Source of the DNA: Solirubrobacteraceae bacterium
GTDB taxonomy: Bacteria > Actinomycetota > Thermoleophilia > Solirubrobacterales > Solirubrobacteraceae
DNA: 53,777 nt
Direction of reading: 5' to 3'
NCBI GenBank assembly: GCA_016463765.1
Contig: JAEMQS010000028.1
Span: 1 to 53,777, forward strand
The stretch's first letter is position 1; each line of letters starts with the position of its first letter. The notes under the pieces were generated by a model, which did not search any database, was not told the origin of the DNA, and was given only the letters and a program-made list of their open reading frames with translations. Positions 16,242-23,739 of this stretch are shown piece by piece. The position numbers and the translations under genes are program-made.

Positions 16242-16910
16242 ATGGACATCGCCATCCCGCTGTACGCCGACATGACCGCGCTCGACGCGATCGGCCCCTA
16301 CGAGACCCTCAACCGGATCCCGGGCGCCCGGATCCTCTTCGTCGGCGAGCAGCCCGGCGAGATCCGGACGGACACGGGGATGCTCGGCCTCACCGTCGAC
16401 CACGCGCTCGAGGACGTGCCGCGGCCCGACGTCGTCATCGTCCCCGGCGGGATCGGGTCGCGCCGGATCGCGCGGGACGACCGCTGGATCGCGTGGATGC
16501 GCGACGCCCACGACCACACCACGTGGACCACCTCGGTCTGCACCGGCGCGATGCTGCTGGGCGCCGCCGGAGCACTCGACGGCCGCCGGGCGACGACGCA
16601 CTGGTCGACCGTGCACGTGCTCACCGAGTACGGCGCCACACCGGTCGGCGACGAGCGCGTCGTGGAAGACGGGAAGGTCATCACCGCGGCGGGCGTCTCG
16701 GCCGGGATCGACATGGCGCTGACCCTCGCCGCCCGCATCGCCGGCGAGGACGTGGCCCGCGCCGCGCAGCTGATGATGGAGTACGCACCCGAGCCGCCGT
16801 TTGCGGGCGGGACCCCGCTGACGACACCGCCGAGCGCGCTGGAGCAGCTGCCGGGCATGCTCGTGCCACTCGAGGTCGAGTTCGCGCAGGAGCAGGCCGG
16901 GACGGCCTAG
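16242..16910 (+). CDS. DJ-1/PfpI family protein (isonitrile hydratase-like)
   Basis: 222 residues. MDIAIPLYADMTALDAIGPY is the usual N-terminus and TSVCTGAMLLGAAGALDGRR holds the nucleophile-elbow cysteine. A GAGGAG ribosome-binding site precedes the ATG. It resembles the N-terminal domain of the upstream GlxA-type regulator, as in isonitrile hydratase and other DJ-1 enzymes that travel with such regulators. The C-terminal about 35 residues extend past the fold. Its stop shares bases with the stop of the convergent polX gene (CTAG). Confidence 0.85.
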   Translation: MDIAIPLYADMTALDAIGPYETLNRIPGARILFVGEQPGEIRTDTGMLGLTVDHALEDVPRPDVVIVPGGIGSRRIARDDRWIAWMRDAHDHTTWTTSVCTGAMLLGAAGALDGRRATTHWSTVHVLTEYGATPVGDERVVEDGKVITAAGVSAGIDMALTLAARIAGEDVARAAQLMMEYAPEPPFAGGTPLTTPPSALEQLPGMLVPLEVEFAQEQAGTA

Positions 16911-18634
16911 GCGCGCTTGCGCAGCGCGGCGAACTCCGGCCACGGCCGCGTATTCGCGACCTGCTCGGCGGTGAGCCACGCGCGCCGCGCCGTCGCCACC
17001 GCCCAGCGCACGTTCGCCAGGCGGTCGGTGCCGTGCGCGTCGCTGTCGAGCAGGATCTTCACCCCGGCCTGTGCGGCCGCCCGCGCGTGAACGTCATCGA
17101 GGTCGCGCCGGTCCGGCGCGCCGTTGATCTCGAGCATCGTCCCCGTGCGCGCCGCAGCCTCGATGACCGCGTCGAGGTCGACGTCGTAGCCGGGCCGCCG
17201 GCCGAGCTTGCGCCCGCTGGGGTGGCCGATCGCGTCGATCCACGGATGCTCGACCGCGGCGACCATGCGCTTCGTCATCTCCGCCCGCGGTGTCTGGAAG
17301 GCGGTGTGGACCGACGCGATGCACCAGTCCAGTTCGGCGAGCAGGTCGTCCTCGTAGTCGGGTGATCCGTCGGGCAGGATGTTCGTCTCGGTCCCGATGA
17401 GCAGGTCGAAGTCGTCGAGGGTCTCGTTGACCGTGCGCACCCGCTCGATCTGGCGGCGCAGCGTGTCGGCGTCGACGTGGTTGCCGAACCCGTGCGTCGC
17501 GGAGTGGTCGGTGATGGCGAGGTACCGGTAGCCGCGCTCGATCGCCGCGTGCGCCATCTCCTCGATGGTGTTGCGCCCGTCCGAGGCGACCGTGTGGCAG
17601 TGCAGGTCGCCGAGCAGGTCGTCCTCGGTGACGAGCTCGGGGACGGTGAACCCGGGCTCCAGCTCGCCGCGTTCCTCGCGCAGCTCGGGCGGGATCCACG
17701 GCAGGCCCAGCTTGGCGTAGACCTCCTCCTCGGTCGCGCAGCGCAGGGTCTCGCCGGTGGCGTCGTCGAGGATGCCGTACTCGCTGACGTGCAGGCCCTT
17801 CTTCACGGCCTGCTCGCGCAGGCGCACGTTGTGGGCCTTCGTGCCGGTGAAGTGCTGGAGCAGGTTGCCGAACTGGTCGGGCTCGACGACGCGCAGGTCG
17901 ATGCTCAGCCCGGTGTGCGTCCGGCCCCGCGCGGCGTTCTCGCCCGCCGTTCCGGCCGATTCGATCTCCGGAAGACCGGCCAGCGCGGCGGTGAGCGCCG
18001 CCGGGTCGTCGGCGGTGGCGATGATGTCGAGGTCCTTGACCGTGTCAGCCAGCCGCCGGGCGCTGCCCGCGAGCTCCACCCGGTTGGCGGTCGGCTGCGC
18101 GCGCAGGCCCGCGACGATCGCCTCGCCCTCGCGCAGCGCCTGGGACAGCAGGACCCGGGGCGCCGGCGCGTCGCCGAGCCCCGCCTCCAGCGACGCCAGC
18201 ACGGACGCTTCGAACTTCGGCCCGAGCCCCTTCACCCCTCGCAGCTGCTGCCCCTCGGCCGCGGTCTTCAGCGCCGCGAGCGAGTCGATCCCCAGCTCGG
18301 TGAACATCAGCCGCACCCGCTTGGGCCCGACGCCCGGCAGGCGCGTGATCTCCAGCAGCCCCTCGGGGTACTTGGCCTTGAGCTTCGCGCGCGCCGGGAT
18401 CTCGCCGTCGACGACGAGCGCCGCGATCTTCTCCTGCAGCGTCGCCCCGATCCCGGGCAGCTCGGTCGCGCGCCCCTCGCGGGCCAGCGCCCCGACGGAC
18501 TGCGTCGCCTCGCGGACCGCCTTCGCGCCGTTGCGGTAGGCGAGCACGCGGTGCGAGATCGCGCCGTCCAGCTCGTAGAGGTCGCCCAGCTCGTCGAGGG
18601 CGGCGGCGATCTCGCGGTTGGGCATCTCGGCCAT
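16907..18634 (-). CDS. polX: DNA polymerase/3'-5' exonuclease PolX
   Basis: About 575 residues. Two helix-hairpin-helix motifs (ELPGIGATLQEKI, RLPGVGPKRVRLMF) and a third (GVKGLGPKF) precede the family X palm, where AGSARRLADTVKDLDIIAT carries the catalytic Asp pair (near residues 201 and 203) and SIDLRVV the third Asp. The C-terminal PHP domain (from about residue 340: GDLHCHTVASDGRNT, TDHSATHGFGNH, LDSDAHGTD) retains its metal ligands, so both polymerase and PHP exonuclease activities look intact. A role in base-excision or gap-filling repair is likely. Alternative starts at 18640 and 18625 are possible. Confidence 0.92.
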   Translation of the reverse strand: MAEMPNREIAAALDELGDLYELDGAISHRVLAYRNGAKAVREATQSVGALAREGRATELPGIGATLQEKIAALVVDGEIPARAKLKAKYPEGLLEITRLPGVGPKRVRLMFTELGIDSLAALKTAAEGQQLRGVKGLGPKFEASVLASLEAGLGDAPAPRVLLSQALREGEAIVAGLRAQPTANRVELAGSARRLADTVKDLDIIATADDPAALTAALAGLPEIESAGTAGENAARGRTHTGLSIDLRVVEPDQFGNLLQHFTGTKAHNVRLREQAVKKGLHVSEYGILDDATGETLRCATEEEVYAKLGLPWIPPELREERGELEPGFTVPELVTEDDLLGDLHCHTVASDGRNTIEEMAHAAIERGYRYLAITDHSATHGFGNHVDADTLRRQIERVRTVNETLDDFDLLIGTETNILPDGSPDYEDDLLAELDWCIASVHTAFQTPRAEMTKRMVAAVEHPWIDAIGHPSGRKLGRRPGYDVDLDAVIEAAARTGTMLEINGAPDRRDLDDVHARAAAQAGVKILLDSDAHGTDRLANVRWAVATARRAWLTAEQVANTRPWPEFAALRKRA

Positions 18635-18691
18635 CCCCACCAGCCTACGAAGCGCTCAAGGCGGCACGCCGCACGCCGATCCCCCGGGGAG

Positions 18692-19402
18692 ATGGCATCC
18701 CGCACCGACAACCTCGTCCTCGTCCGGGGGATGCGCGACACGAAGACCGTCTTCGCGCAATGGAACGACGACCCGTGGCGCGTCGTCGGCCCGTGGTTCG
18801 CGGGCTCCCTGGCGATCTCGCTCGGGCTGCTCGCGTGCGTCCTCGTCGTCGCCGCGTTCTCCACGCCGGACACGAGGTGGATGGTGCTGCCGGGGTTCGG
18901 CGCCGCGCCCGCCGGCGAGCAGGTCGGCTTCTACCTCTTCCGCAACGGCCTCGTGCTCGCCCTCCACGCGCTGGCGTGCGTGGCCGGATTCATCGCGGGC
19001 TCGTCGATGCCCGCCGAGGCCGAGCGCTACACCGGGGTGTGGCGCACCATCCACGACAAGGCCGGGCCGCTGGCGATCGCGTTCGTCACCGCGGCCACCA
19101 TCTTCAGCGTGGTCACCCAGGCGTGGGTCCTCGGCGGCGGGCTCTCGACGCTTGCCGCGCAGTACGACGTCTCGCCGCCGTACCTCATGCTGCTCCTGCT
19201 CCCGCACGCCCTGCCGGAGCTCGTCGCCGTCTTCCTGCCGCTGGCCGCCTGGATCATCGCCAGCCGCCGCCGGGAGTGGGACCAGCTGCTGGCCGCCACG
19301 ATCGTCACGGTGGCCTTCGCGGTCCCGATGCTGGTCATCGCCGCGTTCACCGAGGTCTACATCACGCCGATGATCCTCGAACGCGGCCTGGGGCTCGGCT
19401 GA
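18692..19402 (+). CDS. SpoIIM-like (stage II sporulation protein M family) membrane protein
   Basis: 236 residues. It has five or six hydrophobic segments and the family signature LLLLPHALPELVAVFLPLAA in the third quarter. The N-terminus MASRTDNLVLVRGMRDTKTV is soluble. In endospore formers SpoIIM takes part in septal peptidoglycan remodelling; non-sporulating Actinobacteria keep family members of unknown role. A GGGGAG lies directly against the ATG with no spacing, too close to be an effective ribosome-binding site. A weak sigma-28-like sequence precedes it. Confidence 0.75.
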   Translation: MASRTDNLVLVRGMRDTKTVFAQWNDDPWRVVGPWFAGSLAISLGLLACVLVVAAFSTPDTRWMVLPGFGAAPAGEQVGFYLFRNGLVLALHALACVAGFIAGSSMPAEAERYTGVWRTIHDKAGPLAIAFVTAATIFSVVTQAWVLGGGLSTLAAQYDVSPPYLMLLLLPHALPELVAVFLPLAAWIIASRRREWDQLLAATIVTVAFAVPMLVIAAFTEVYITPMILERGLGLG

Positions 19403-19414
19403 CGCTTCACTTTG

Positions 19415-19420
19415 TATAGT
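19415..19420 (+). promoter_or_regulatory. -10 element of the thioredoxin gene
   Basis: TATAGT, about 39 bases before the ATG at 19459, in the only AT-rich patch of the gap. It leaves a short leader with an AGGAG ribosome-binding site at 19445-19449, unlike the leaderless genes elsewhere in the window. Confidence 0.55.
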
Positions 19421-19458
19421 GGGTGGGGCAGGAGCCCTTCGACAGGAGACCACATTCC

Positions 19459-19785
19459 ATGGCCGGCACCCTTCAGGACGTCACCGACGCGAACTTCCAG
19501 GCCGAGGTCATCGAGGCCGACGGCCCCGTGCTCGTGGACTTCTGGGCACCGTGGTGCGGCCCGTGCCGCGTCGTCGCCCCCGTGCTCGAGGAGATCGCGG
19601 GCGAGAAGCCTGAGCTGAAGATCGTCAAGCTCAACGTCGACGAGAACCAGCAGACCGCGGCGCAGTTCGAGGTCCTCTCGATCCCGACGATGATCATCTT
19701 CAAGCACGGCAGCGTCGCCAAGAAGATCATCGGCGCGTACCCGAAGCGCAAGCTCGAAGCCGAACTGGAGCCCGTCCTCGCGTAG
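19459..19785 (+). CDS. trxA: Thioredoxin
   Basis: 108 residues, standard length. The active site WCGPC is at residues 32-36 within VLVDFWAPWCGPC, and the cis-proline loop is VLSIPTMIIF. It is a cytoplasmic disulfide reductant. The ATG at 19459 is preferred over an upstream in-frame start because it has an AGGAG ribosome-binding site and gives the conserved N-terminus. Lys-rich in its C-terminal half, unlike most proteins here. A strong GC hairpin follows the gene. Confidence 0.96.
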   Translation: MAGTLQDVTDANFQAEVIEADGPVLVDFWAPWCGPCRVVAPVLEEIAGEKPELKIVKLNVDENQQTAAQFEVLSIPTMIIFKHGSVAKKIIGAYPKRKLEAELEPVLA

Positions 19786-19798
19786 GGCGCAGACCTGT

Positions 19799-19823
19799 GG
19801 CCGCCGCGCTCGTCGCGGCGGCC
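19799..19823 (+). terminator. Stem-loop terminator after thioredoxin
   Basis: Perfect 10-base stem GGCCGCCGCG (19799-19808) and CGCGGCGGCC (19814-19823) with a five-base loop, followed by TTGTCGTT. A short weak T-tract makes it a plausible intrinsic terminator for high-GC DNA. Confidence 0.7.
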
Positions 19824-19841
19824 TTGTCGTTGGCCACAGAT

Positions 19842-19858
19842 TGTGGAACAATTCCACA
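19842..19858. promoter_or_regulatory. Operator for the GntR regulator
   Basis: Inverted repeat TGTGGAA-CAA-TTCCACA. With the preceding T it also reads TTGT-GGA-ACAA, matching the TnGT-N3-ACnA consensus of FadR-subfamily GntR proteins. It lies two bases before the GTG start of the EamA transporter and probably overlaps its -10 region. The GntR/FCD regulator encoded downstream is the obvious ligand-dependent binder. Confidence 0.65.
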
Positions 19859-19860
19859 CC

Positions 19861-20742
19861 GTGCCCCGCCTGCTCGTCCTCTTCGCCGCGATCCTGTTCG
19901 GCACCACCGGCACCGCCCAGGCCCTCGGCCCTGACGCCAGCCCCCTGGCCGTGGGGGCCGCGCGCATCGCCGTCGGCGGCGCGCTGCTGCTCCTCGCCGC
20001 GCGCCTGCTGGGCGCCGCGATGCCCCGCGACCGCCGGGCCATCGCGGGCATCGCCGTCGGGATCGCGATCTACCAGCTGGCCTTCTTCGCCGCGGTGGAC
20101 CTCACCGGCGTCGCGGTCGGCACGGTCGTCGCCATCGGCACCGGCCCGGCGGTCGCAGGTGGACTCGGGGCGCTGCTGAACGGCGAACGGCTGACGAGAC
20201 GCTGGGCCGCCGCGACGACCCTCGCGGGCATCGGCGTCGCGCTGCTCGTGCTGGGCGGGTCGGGCGACGCGAGCATCGACCCCCTCGGCATCGTGCTCGC
20301 CGTCGTCGCGGGCGCGGGGTACGGCACGTACACCGTCGTGACCAAGGGCCAGCTCGAGCGCGGCGCCACGCCGGAGGGCGTCATGGCCGCGGGTTTCGCC
20401 TCGGCCGGCGTCCTGCTGCTGCCGGTCCTGTTCATCGCGGGCCCGGCGTTCCTGGCCGAACCCGGCGGCCTCGCGCTCGCGCTGTACCTGGGCGCCATCC
20501 CGACCGCGCTCGCGTACGTCCTCTTCGCGCGGGGCCTGCGCCACCTGTCCAGCGGCGAGACCGCGACCATCGTGCTCGCCGAGCCGGTCACCGCCGCCGC
20601 CCTCGGCATGACCGTCCTCGACGAGCAGCCCGGAGCGCTCGCGCTCGTCGGCGCCGGGCTCGTCCTCGCCGGGCTCGCCGTCCTCGCGATCCCCGGCCGC
20701 AAGCGCCCCGAGCCGACGACGGCCGACGTGGTGCCCGCGTGA
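19861..20742 (+). CDS. EamA/DMT family transporter
   Basis: 293 residues with ten hydrophobic segments in two EamA repeats. It starts MPRLLVLFAAILFGTTGTAQ. A further in-frame GTG lies at 19843, but it falls inside the palindromic operator; the GTG at 19861 gives the normal N-terminus. Family members export amino acids, metabolites or drugs. Its stop overlaps the GTG start of the GntR regulator (GTGA), and the shared operator suggests autoregulated export. The substrate is unknown. Confidence 0.88.
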   Translation: MPRLLVLFAAILFGTTGTAQALGPDASPLAVGAARIAVGGALLLLAARLLGAAMPRDRRAIAGIAVGIAIYQLAFFAAVDLTGVAVGTVVAIGTGPAVAGGLGALLNGERLTRRWAAATTLAGIGVALLVLGGSGDASIDPLGIVLAVVAGAGYGTYTVVTKGQLERGATPEGVMAAGFASAGVLLLPVLFIAGPAFLAEPGGLALALYLGAIPTALAYVLFARGLRHLSSGETATIVLAEPVTAAALGMTVLDEQPGALALVGAGLVLAGLAVLAIPGRKRPEPTTADVVPA

Positions 20743-21380
20743 GCATCGATCCCCTGCCGCGCGTCTCGGCCGTCGACGCGCTCGTCACCGTGCTGCGCGA
20801 GCGCATCCTCGACGGGGACCTGCCCGCCGGGGAGCGGCTCGTGGAGCGCGAGCTGACCGAGCGCTACGACGTCGCGCGCCACACGCTCCGCGCGGCGCTG
20901 CGCGCCCTGCAGGCCGACGGCCTGGTCCGGATCGAACCGAACCGCGGCGCGCGGGTCGCCGCCCTCGACGGAGAGGAGCTGCGCGAGCTCTTCGCCCTCC
21001 GCCTCGCCCTCGAGCGCGAAGCGGCCTTCCTCGCGCTCGAGCGCCACGACGGTCGCCTGCCCGCCTCGGTGCACGACGCCGCCGCCGAGCTCGCGCGGCT
21101 TGCCGCGCGCCGTCGTACCGGCTGGGCCGACGTCGCAGCGGCGCACAACGCCGTGCACGGCGCGATGGTCGCCGCCGCCGGCGCACCGCGGATCGCCCGC
21201 GCGTACGAGGCGCTGGACGGCGAGCTCGCGCTCTTCACCATGCAGCTGCGCCCGGTGTGGACGCGCGACCGGCTCGGACCCGACCACATCGCACTCGTCG
21301 CCGCGATCGAGCAGGATGGTCCGGACGTGCTCCGCGACCATCTCGACGAGGCGCTCACCGCGCTGACCACCGGCGCGTGA
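20739..21380 (+). CDS. GntR family regulator, FCD domain
   Basis: 213 residues. The winged helix (about 1-75: LRERILDGDLPAGERLVERE, then TERYDVARHTLRAALRALQA, then GLVRIEPNRGARV) is followed by an FCD ligand-binding domain (about 80-210; ELFALRLALEREAA, then HIALVAAIEQDGPDVLRDHL). It is translationally coupled to the EamA gene before it and the methyltransferase gene after it. It probably binds the palindrome at 19842-19858. FCD domains usually sense small carboxylic acids. Confidence 0.9.
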   Translation: MSIDPLPRVSAVDALVTVLRERILDGDLPAGERLVERELTERYDVARHTLRAALRALQADGLVRIEPNRGARVAALDGEELRELFALRLALEREAAFLALERHDGRLPASVHDAAAELARLAARRRTGWADVAAAHNAVHGAMVAAAGAPRIARAYEALDGELALFTMQLRPVWTRDRLGPDHIALVAAIEQDGPDVLRDHLDEALTALTTGA

Positions 21381-22216
21381 GCGACGCACTCCCTGCCGTC
21401 GCCGGGCGCCTGCGGTGCCCCCACTGCGGCGCGCCCGTGACCGCCGACGCGCGCGAGGTCGTCTGCGAGAGCGGCCACCGCTACGACCGCGCGCGGGGCG
21501 GCGGGGTGACGCTCCTGCCGCCGGGAAGCGAGCTGCCGCCCGGCGACACGCCCGCGATGCTCGAGGCGCGCGACGCGTTCCTGGGCGCCGGGCACTACGC
21601 GCCCCTGACGTCCGCGATCGCGGACGCGCTGCCCGCGAGCCCGAGCGGCTGCCTCATCGACGCGGGCGCCGGCACCGGGCACCACACCGCCGGCGTCCTC
21701 GACGCGCATCCCGGCTGGGACGGGATCGCTCTCGACGCATCGCGGACCGCCACCCGCCGCGCGGCGCGGGCGCACCCGCGGCTGGCGGCCGTCACCTGCG
21801 ACCTGACCCGGCCGCTCCCGGTGCGCGACGGCGCCGCGGACGCACTGCTCAGCGTGTTCTCACCCCGCAACGGGGAGGAGTTCGCCCGTGTCCTCGCGCC
21901 GGGAGGCGTGCTCGTCGTCGCCAGCGCGGCGGATGACCACCTCGCCGAAGCGCGCGACCCGCTCGGCCTGCTCGGCGTGCAGCCCGACAAGCGCGCCCGC
22001 CTGCACGCGCGCCTCGGCGACGCGTTCGCGCCGGTCGCACTCACCCACGTGCGCTTCCAGCTCCAACTCGAGCACGACGCGCTGCTCCAGCTCGCCGGCA
22101 TGGGCCCGGCCGCGTTCCACTGGAGCCCGGAGGACCTCGCCGCGGGCGCTGCGTCGCTGCCGTCGCCCTTCACCGTGACCGTGTCGGTCACGGTCGAGGC
22201 GTTCAGCCGTCGCTGA
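21377..22216 (+). CDS. rRNA (guanine-N1)-methyltransferase family, RlmA-like
   Basis: 279 residues from a GTG at 21377 overlapping the GntR stop. An N-terminal zinc ribbon (RCPHCGAPV and VCESGHRYD, residues about 12-40) precedes a SAM-dependent Rossmann domain (LIDAGAGTGHHTAGVLDAHP, then GIALDASRTATRRAARAHP). SPRNGEEFARVLAPGG is the family's post-catalytic segment. This order is that of RlmA-type methyltransferases, which modify a guanosine in 23S rRNA hairpin 35 and can affect macrolide or tylosin response. The presence of an exporter in the same operon makes a resistance role worth testing. Confidence 0.8.
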   Translation: MSDALPAVAGRLRCPHCGAPVTADAREVVCESGHRYDRARGGGVTLLPPGSELPPGDTPAMLEARDAFLGAGHYAPLTSAIADALPASPSGCLIDAGAGTGHHTAGVLDAHPGWDGIALDASRTATRRAARAHPRLAAVTCDLTRPLPVRDGAADALLSVFSPRNGEEFARVLAPGGVLVVASAADDHLAEARDPLGLLGVQPDKRARLHARLGDAFAPVALTHVRFQLQLEHDALLQLAGMGPAAFHWSPEDLAAGAASLPSPFTVTVSVTVEAFSRR

Positions 22217-22802
22217 CGAGCTGGTCGAACAGCCGCGGGAGCGTGTCGACCGGGATGGTCGGATCGAGCATGCGCTGGACCGCGATACCGATGCCCAGTC
22301 CCAGCAGTGCGCGGACCATCTCGTCGATCGAGAGGCGCGCCGTGGCGCCCGTCTCGGCGAGCTGGCGCTCGATGACCGTCGCGAGCCCGGCGTGCAGCGC
22401 GGCGCGGCGCTCGGCGAGGACGTCGACGAGCTCCGGGTCCTCGCGCGCGGCGAGCGCGAACTCGAGCTCGAACCGGGGCCAGCCGGACGTCGCGACGACC
22501 TCCTCGGTCCACTCGCCGAGCAGCGTCATCCGCGCGGCGAACGTGTCGGCGCCGGAGAGGTGCGTGGCGAGGCTCGTCACCTGGGTCACGCGGATCCGGT
22601 CCAGCGCGGCGAGGCCCAGCGCCGCCTTCCCGGAGAAGTTCGCGTAGAGCGCCCCGGTGGTGACCCCCGCCTGCGCGGCGATGGCGCCGACCGGGGTCGC
22701 GCTGTAGCCGTCGCGCAGGAAGAGCTCGACGGCGGCGTCGGTGAGGCCCCGGACGGTTTCGGCTTGGCGCTCGGCGCGGGTGGTCGGGGTGGCGACGTGC
22801 AT
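22203..22802 (-). CDS. TetR/AcrR family transcriptional regulator
   Basis: 199 residues. The helix-turn-helix is at about residues 18-65 (AAVELFLRDGYSATPVGAIA, then AQAGVTTGALYANFSGKAAL). The C-terminal domain resembles TetR_C groups that respond to acyl-CoA-like ligands, though that is only a guess. It is divergent from the SDR / acyl-CoA synthetase operon. A perfect palindrome (22834-22846) lies between the two starts. The 3' end overlaps the methyltransferase gene by 14 bases. Confidence 0.9.
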   Translation of the reverse strand: MHVATPTTRAERQAETVRGLTDAAVELFLRDGYSATPVGAIAAQAGVTTGALYANFSGKAALGLAALDRIRVTQVTSLATHLSGADTFAARMTLLGEWTEEVVATSGWPRFELEFALAAREDPELVDVLAERRAALHAGLATVIERQLAETGATARLSIDEMVRALLGLGIGIAVQRMLDPTIPVDTLPRLFDQLVSDG

Positions 22803-22833
22803 CGGCGGGATATGAAACAGTACCGGCGCTCAC

Positions 22834-22846
22834 ATAACGTCGTTAT
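22834..22846. promoter_or_regulatory. TetR operator over the SDR operon promoter
   Basis: Perfect palindrome ATAACG-T-CGTTAT. It contains TAACGT, a plausible -10 element 11 bases before the SDR start at 22852, so repressor binding would occlude transcription. Confidence 0.68.
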
Positions 22847-22851
22847 CTGAA

Positions 22852-23739
22852 ATGTCCCTCCGCCGCCGCATCGCCTCCTCTCCCGCCGTCGTCGCCGCCG
22901 TCAACGGCCGTGCCCGCACGGGCGAGGACGAGCTGCGCGCCGCCATCGCCGGGAAGACCGTGGTGGTCACCGGCGCGTCCTACGGCATCGGGGAGGCGAC
23001 CGCCCGCCGGCTCGCGGGCGCGGGCGCCACCGTGGTGCTCGTCGCGCGGACCGCCGAGCGGCTGGAGGAGCTGGCCGCCGAGCTGGGCCCGCGCGCCCAC
23101 ACCTACGCGTGCGACCTCACCGACGAAGATGCCGTGGGCGATCTCGCGCTGCGCCTGCTGTTCGAGCACGGCCCGCCCGACGTCCTCGTCAACAACGCGG
23201 GCAAGTCGATCCGGCGGTCGATCGCCGACTCGACCGACCGCTTCCACGACTTCCAGCGCACGATCGGCGTGAACTACCTCGGTCCCGTGCAGCTGACCCT
23301 CGCGCTCCTGCCCGCGATGCGCGAGCGCCGGGCCGGCCACCTCGTGAACATCTCGACGAGCGGCGTGCGGGGGCTGCCGCCGTCGCCGGGGTGGTCGGCC
23401 TACCAGGCGTCGAAGGCGGCCTTCGACGTGTGGTCGCGGTGCGTCGCGCAGGAGGTGCGCCCCGACGGCGTCGCCTCGACGAGCATCTACTTCGGCCTGG
23501 TCCGCACGCGGATGAGCGCCCCGAACTTCGCCACCATCCCCGGGATGAGCCCCGAGGATGCCGCCGCACTCGTGTGCGACGCGATCGTCCGCCGGCCGCG
23601 GACCGCCGGCCCGAGCTGGGTCGGCCTGGCCGACGTCATCACGAGCGGCCTCATGCGCGGGACGACCGAGCGTGTCATGACCCGTGCGTTCGTCCGCAAC
23701 GAGCGCGCCCGCGCGGCGCGCAGGGAGCGCGGGGCGTGA
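22852..23739 (+). CDS. SDR family NAD(P)-dependent oxidoreductase (copy 1)
   Basis: 295 residues. Cofactor motif TGASYGIGEATARRL, NNAG motif in VLVNNAGKSI, and the catalytic pair Tyr184 and Lys188 in WSAYQASKAAFD. A C-terminal extension of about 50 residues reaches into a hydrophobic and basic end. It is closely related to the SDR at 25459; the two share the segment RFHDFQRTI and LTLALLPAMRER. Its stop overlaps the GTG of the acyl-CoA synthetase gene. Fatty-acyl or hydroxy-lipid substrates are suggested by the neighbour. Confidence 0.92.
   Translation: MSLRRRIASSPAVVAAVNGRARTGEDELRAAIAGKTVVVTGASYGIGEATARRLAGAGATVVLVARTAERLEELAAELGPRAHTYACDLTDEDAVGDLALRLLFEHGPPDVLVNNAGKSIRRSIADSTDRFHDFQRTIGVNYLGPVQLTLALLPAMRERRAGHLVNISTSGVRGLPPSPGWSAYQASKAAFDVWSRCVAQEVRPDGVASTSIYFGLVRTRMSAPNFATIPGMSPEDAAALVCDAIVRRPRTAGPSWVGLADVITSGLMRGTTERVMTRAFVRNERARAARRERGA

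Noticed and set aside
19843-19860. Upstream GTG start for the EamA transporter (six extra codons)
   Set aside because: These codons are the palindromic operator itself; the GTG at 19861 gives the normal membrane-protein N-terminus.
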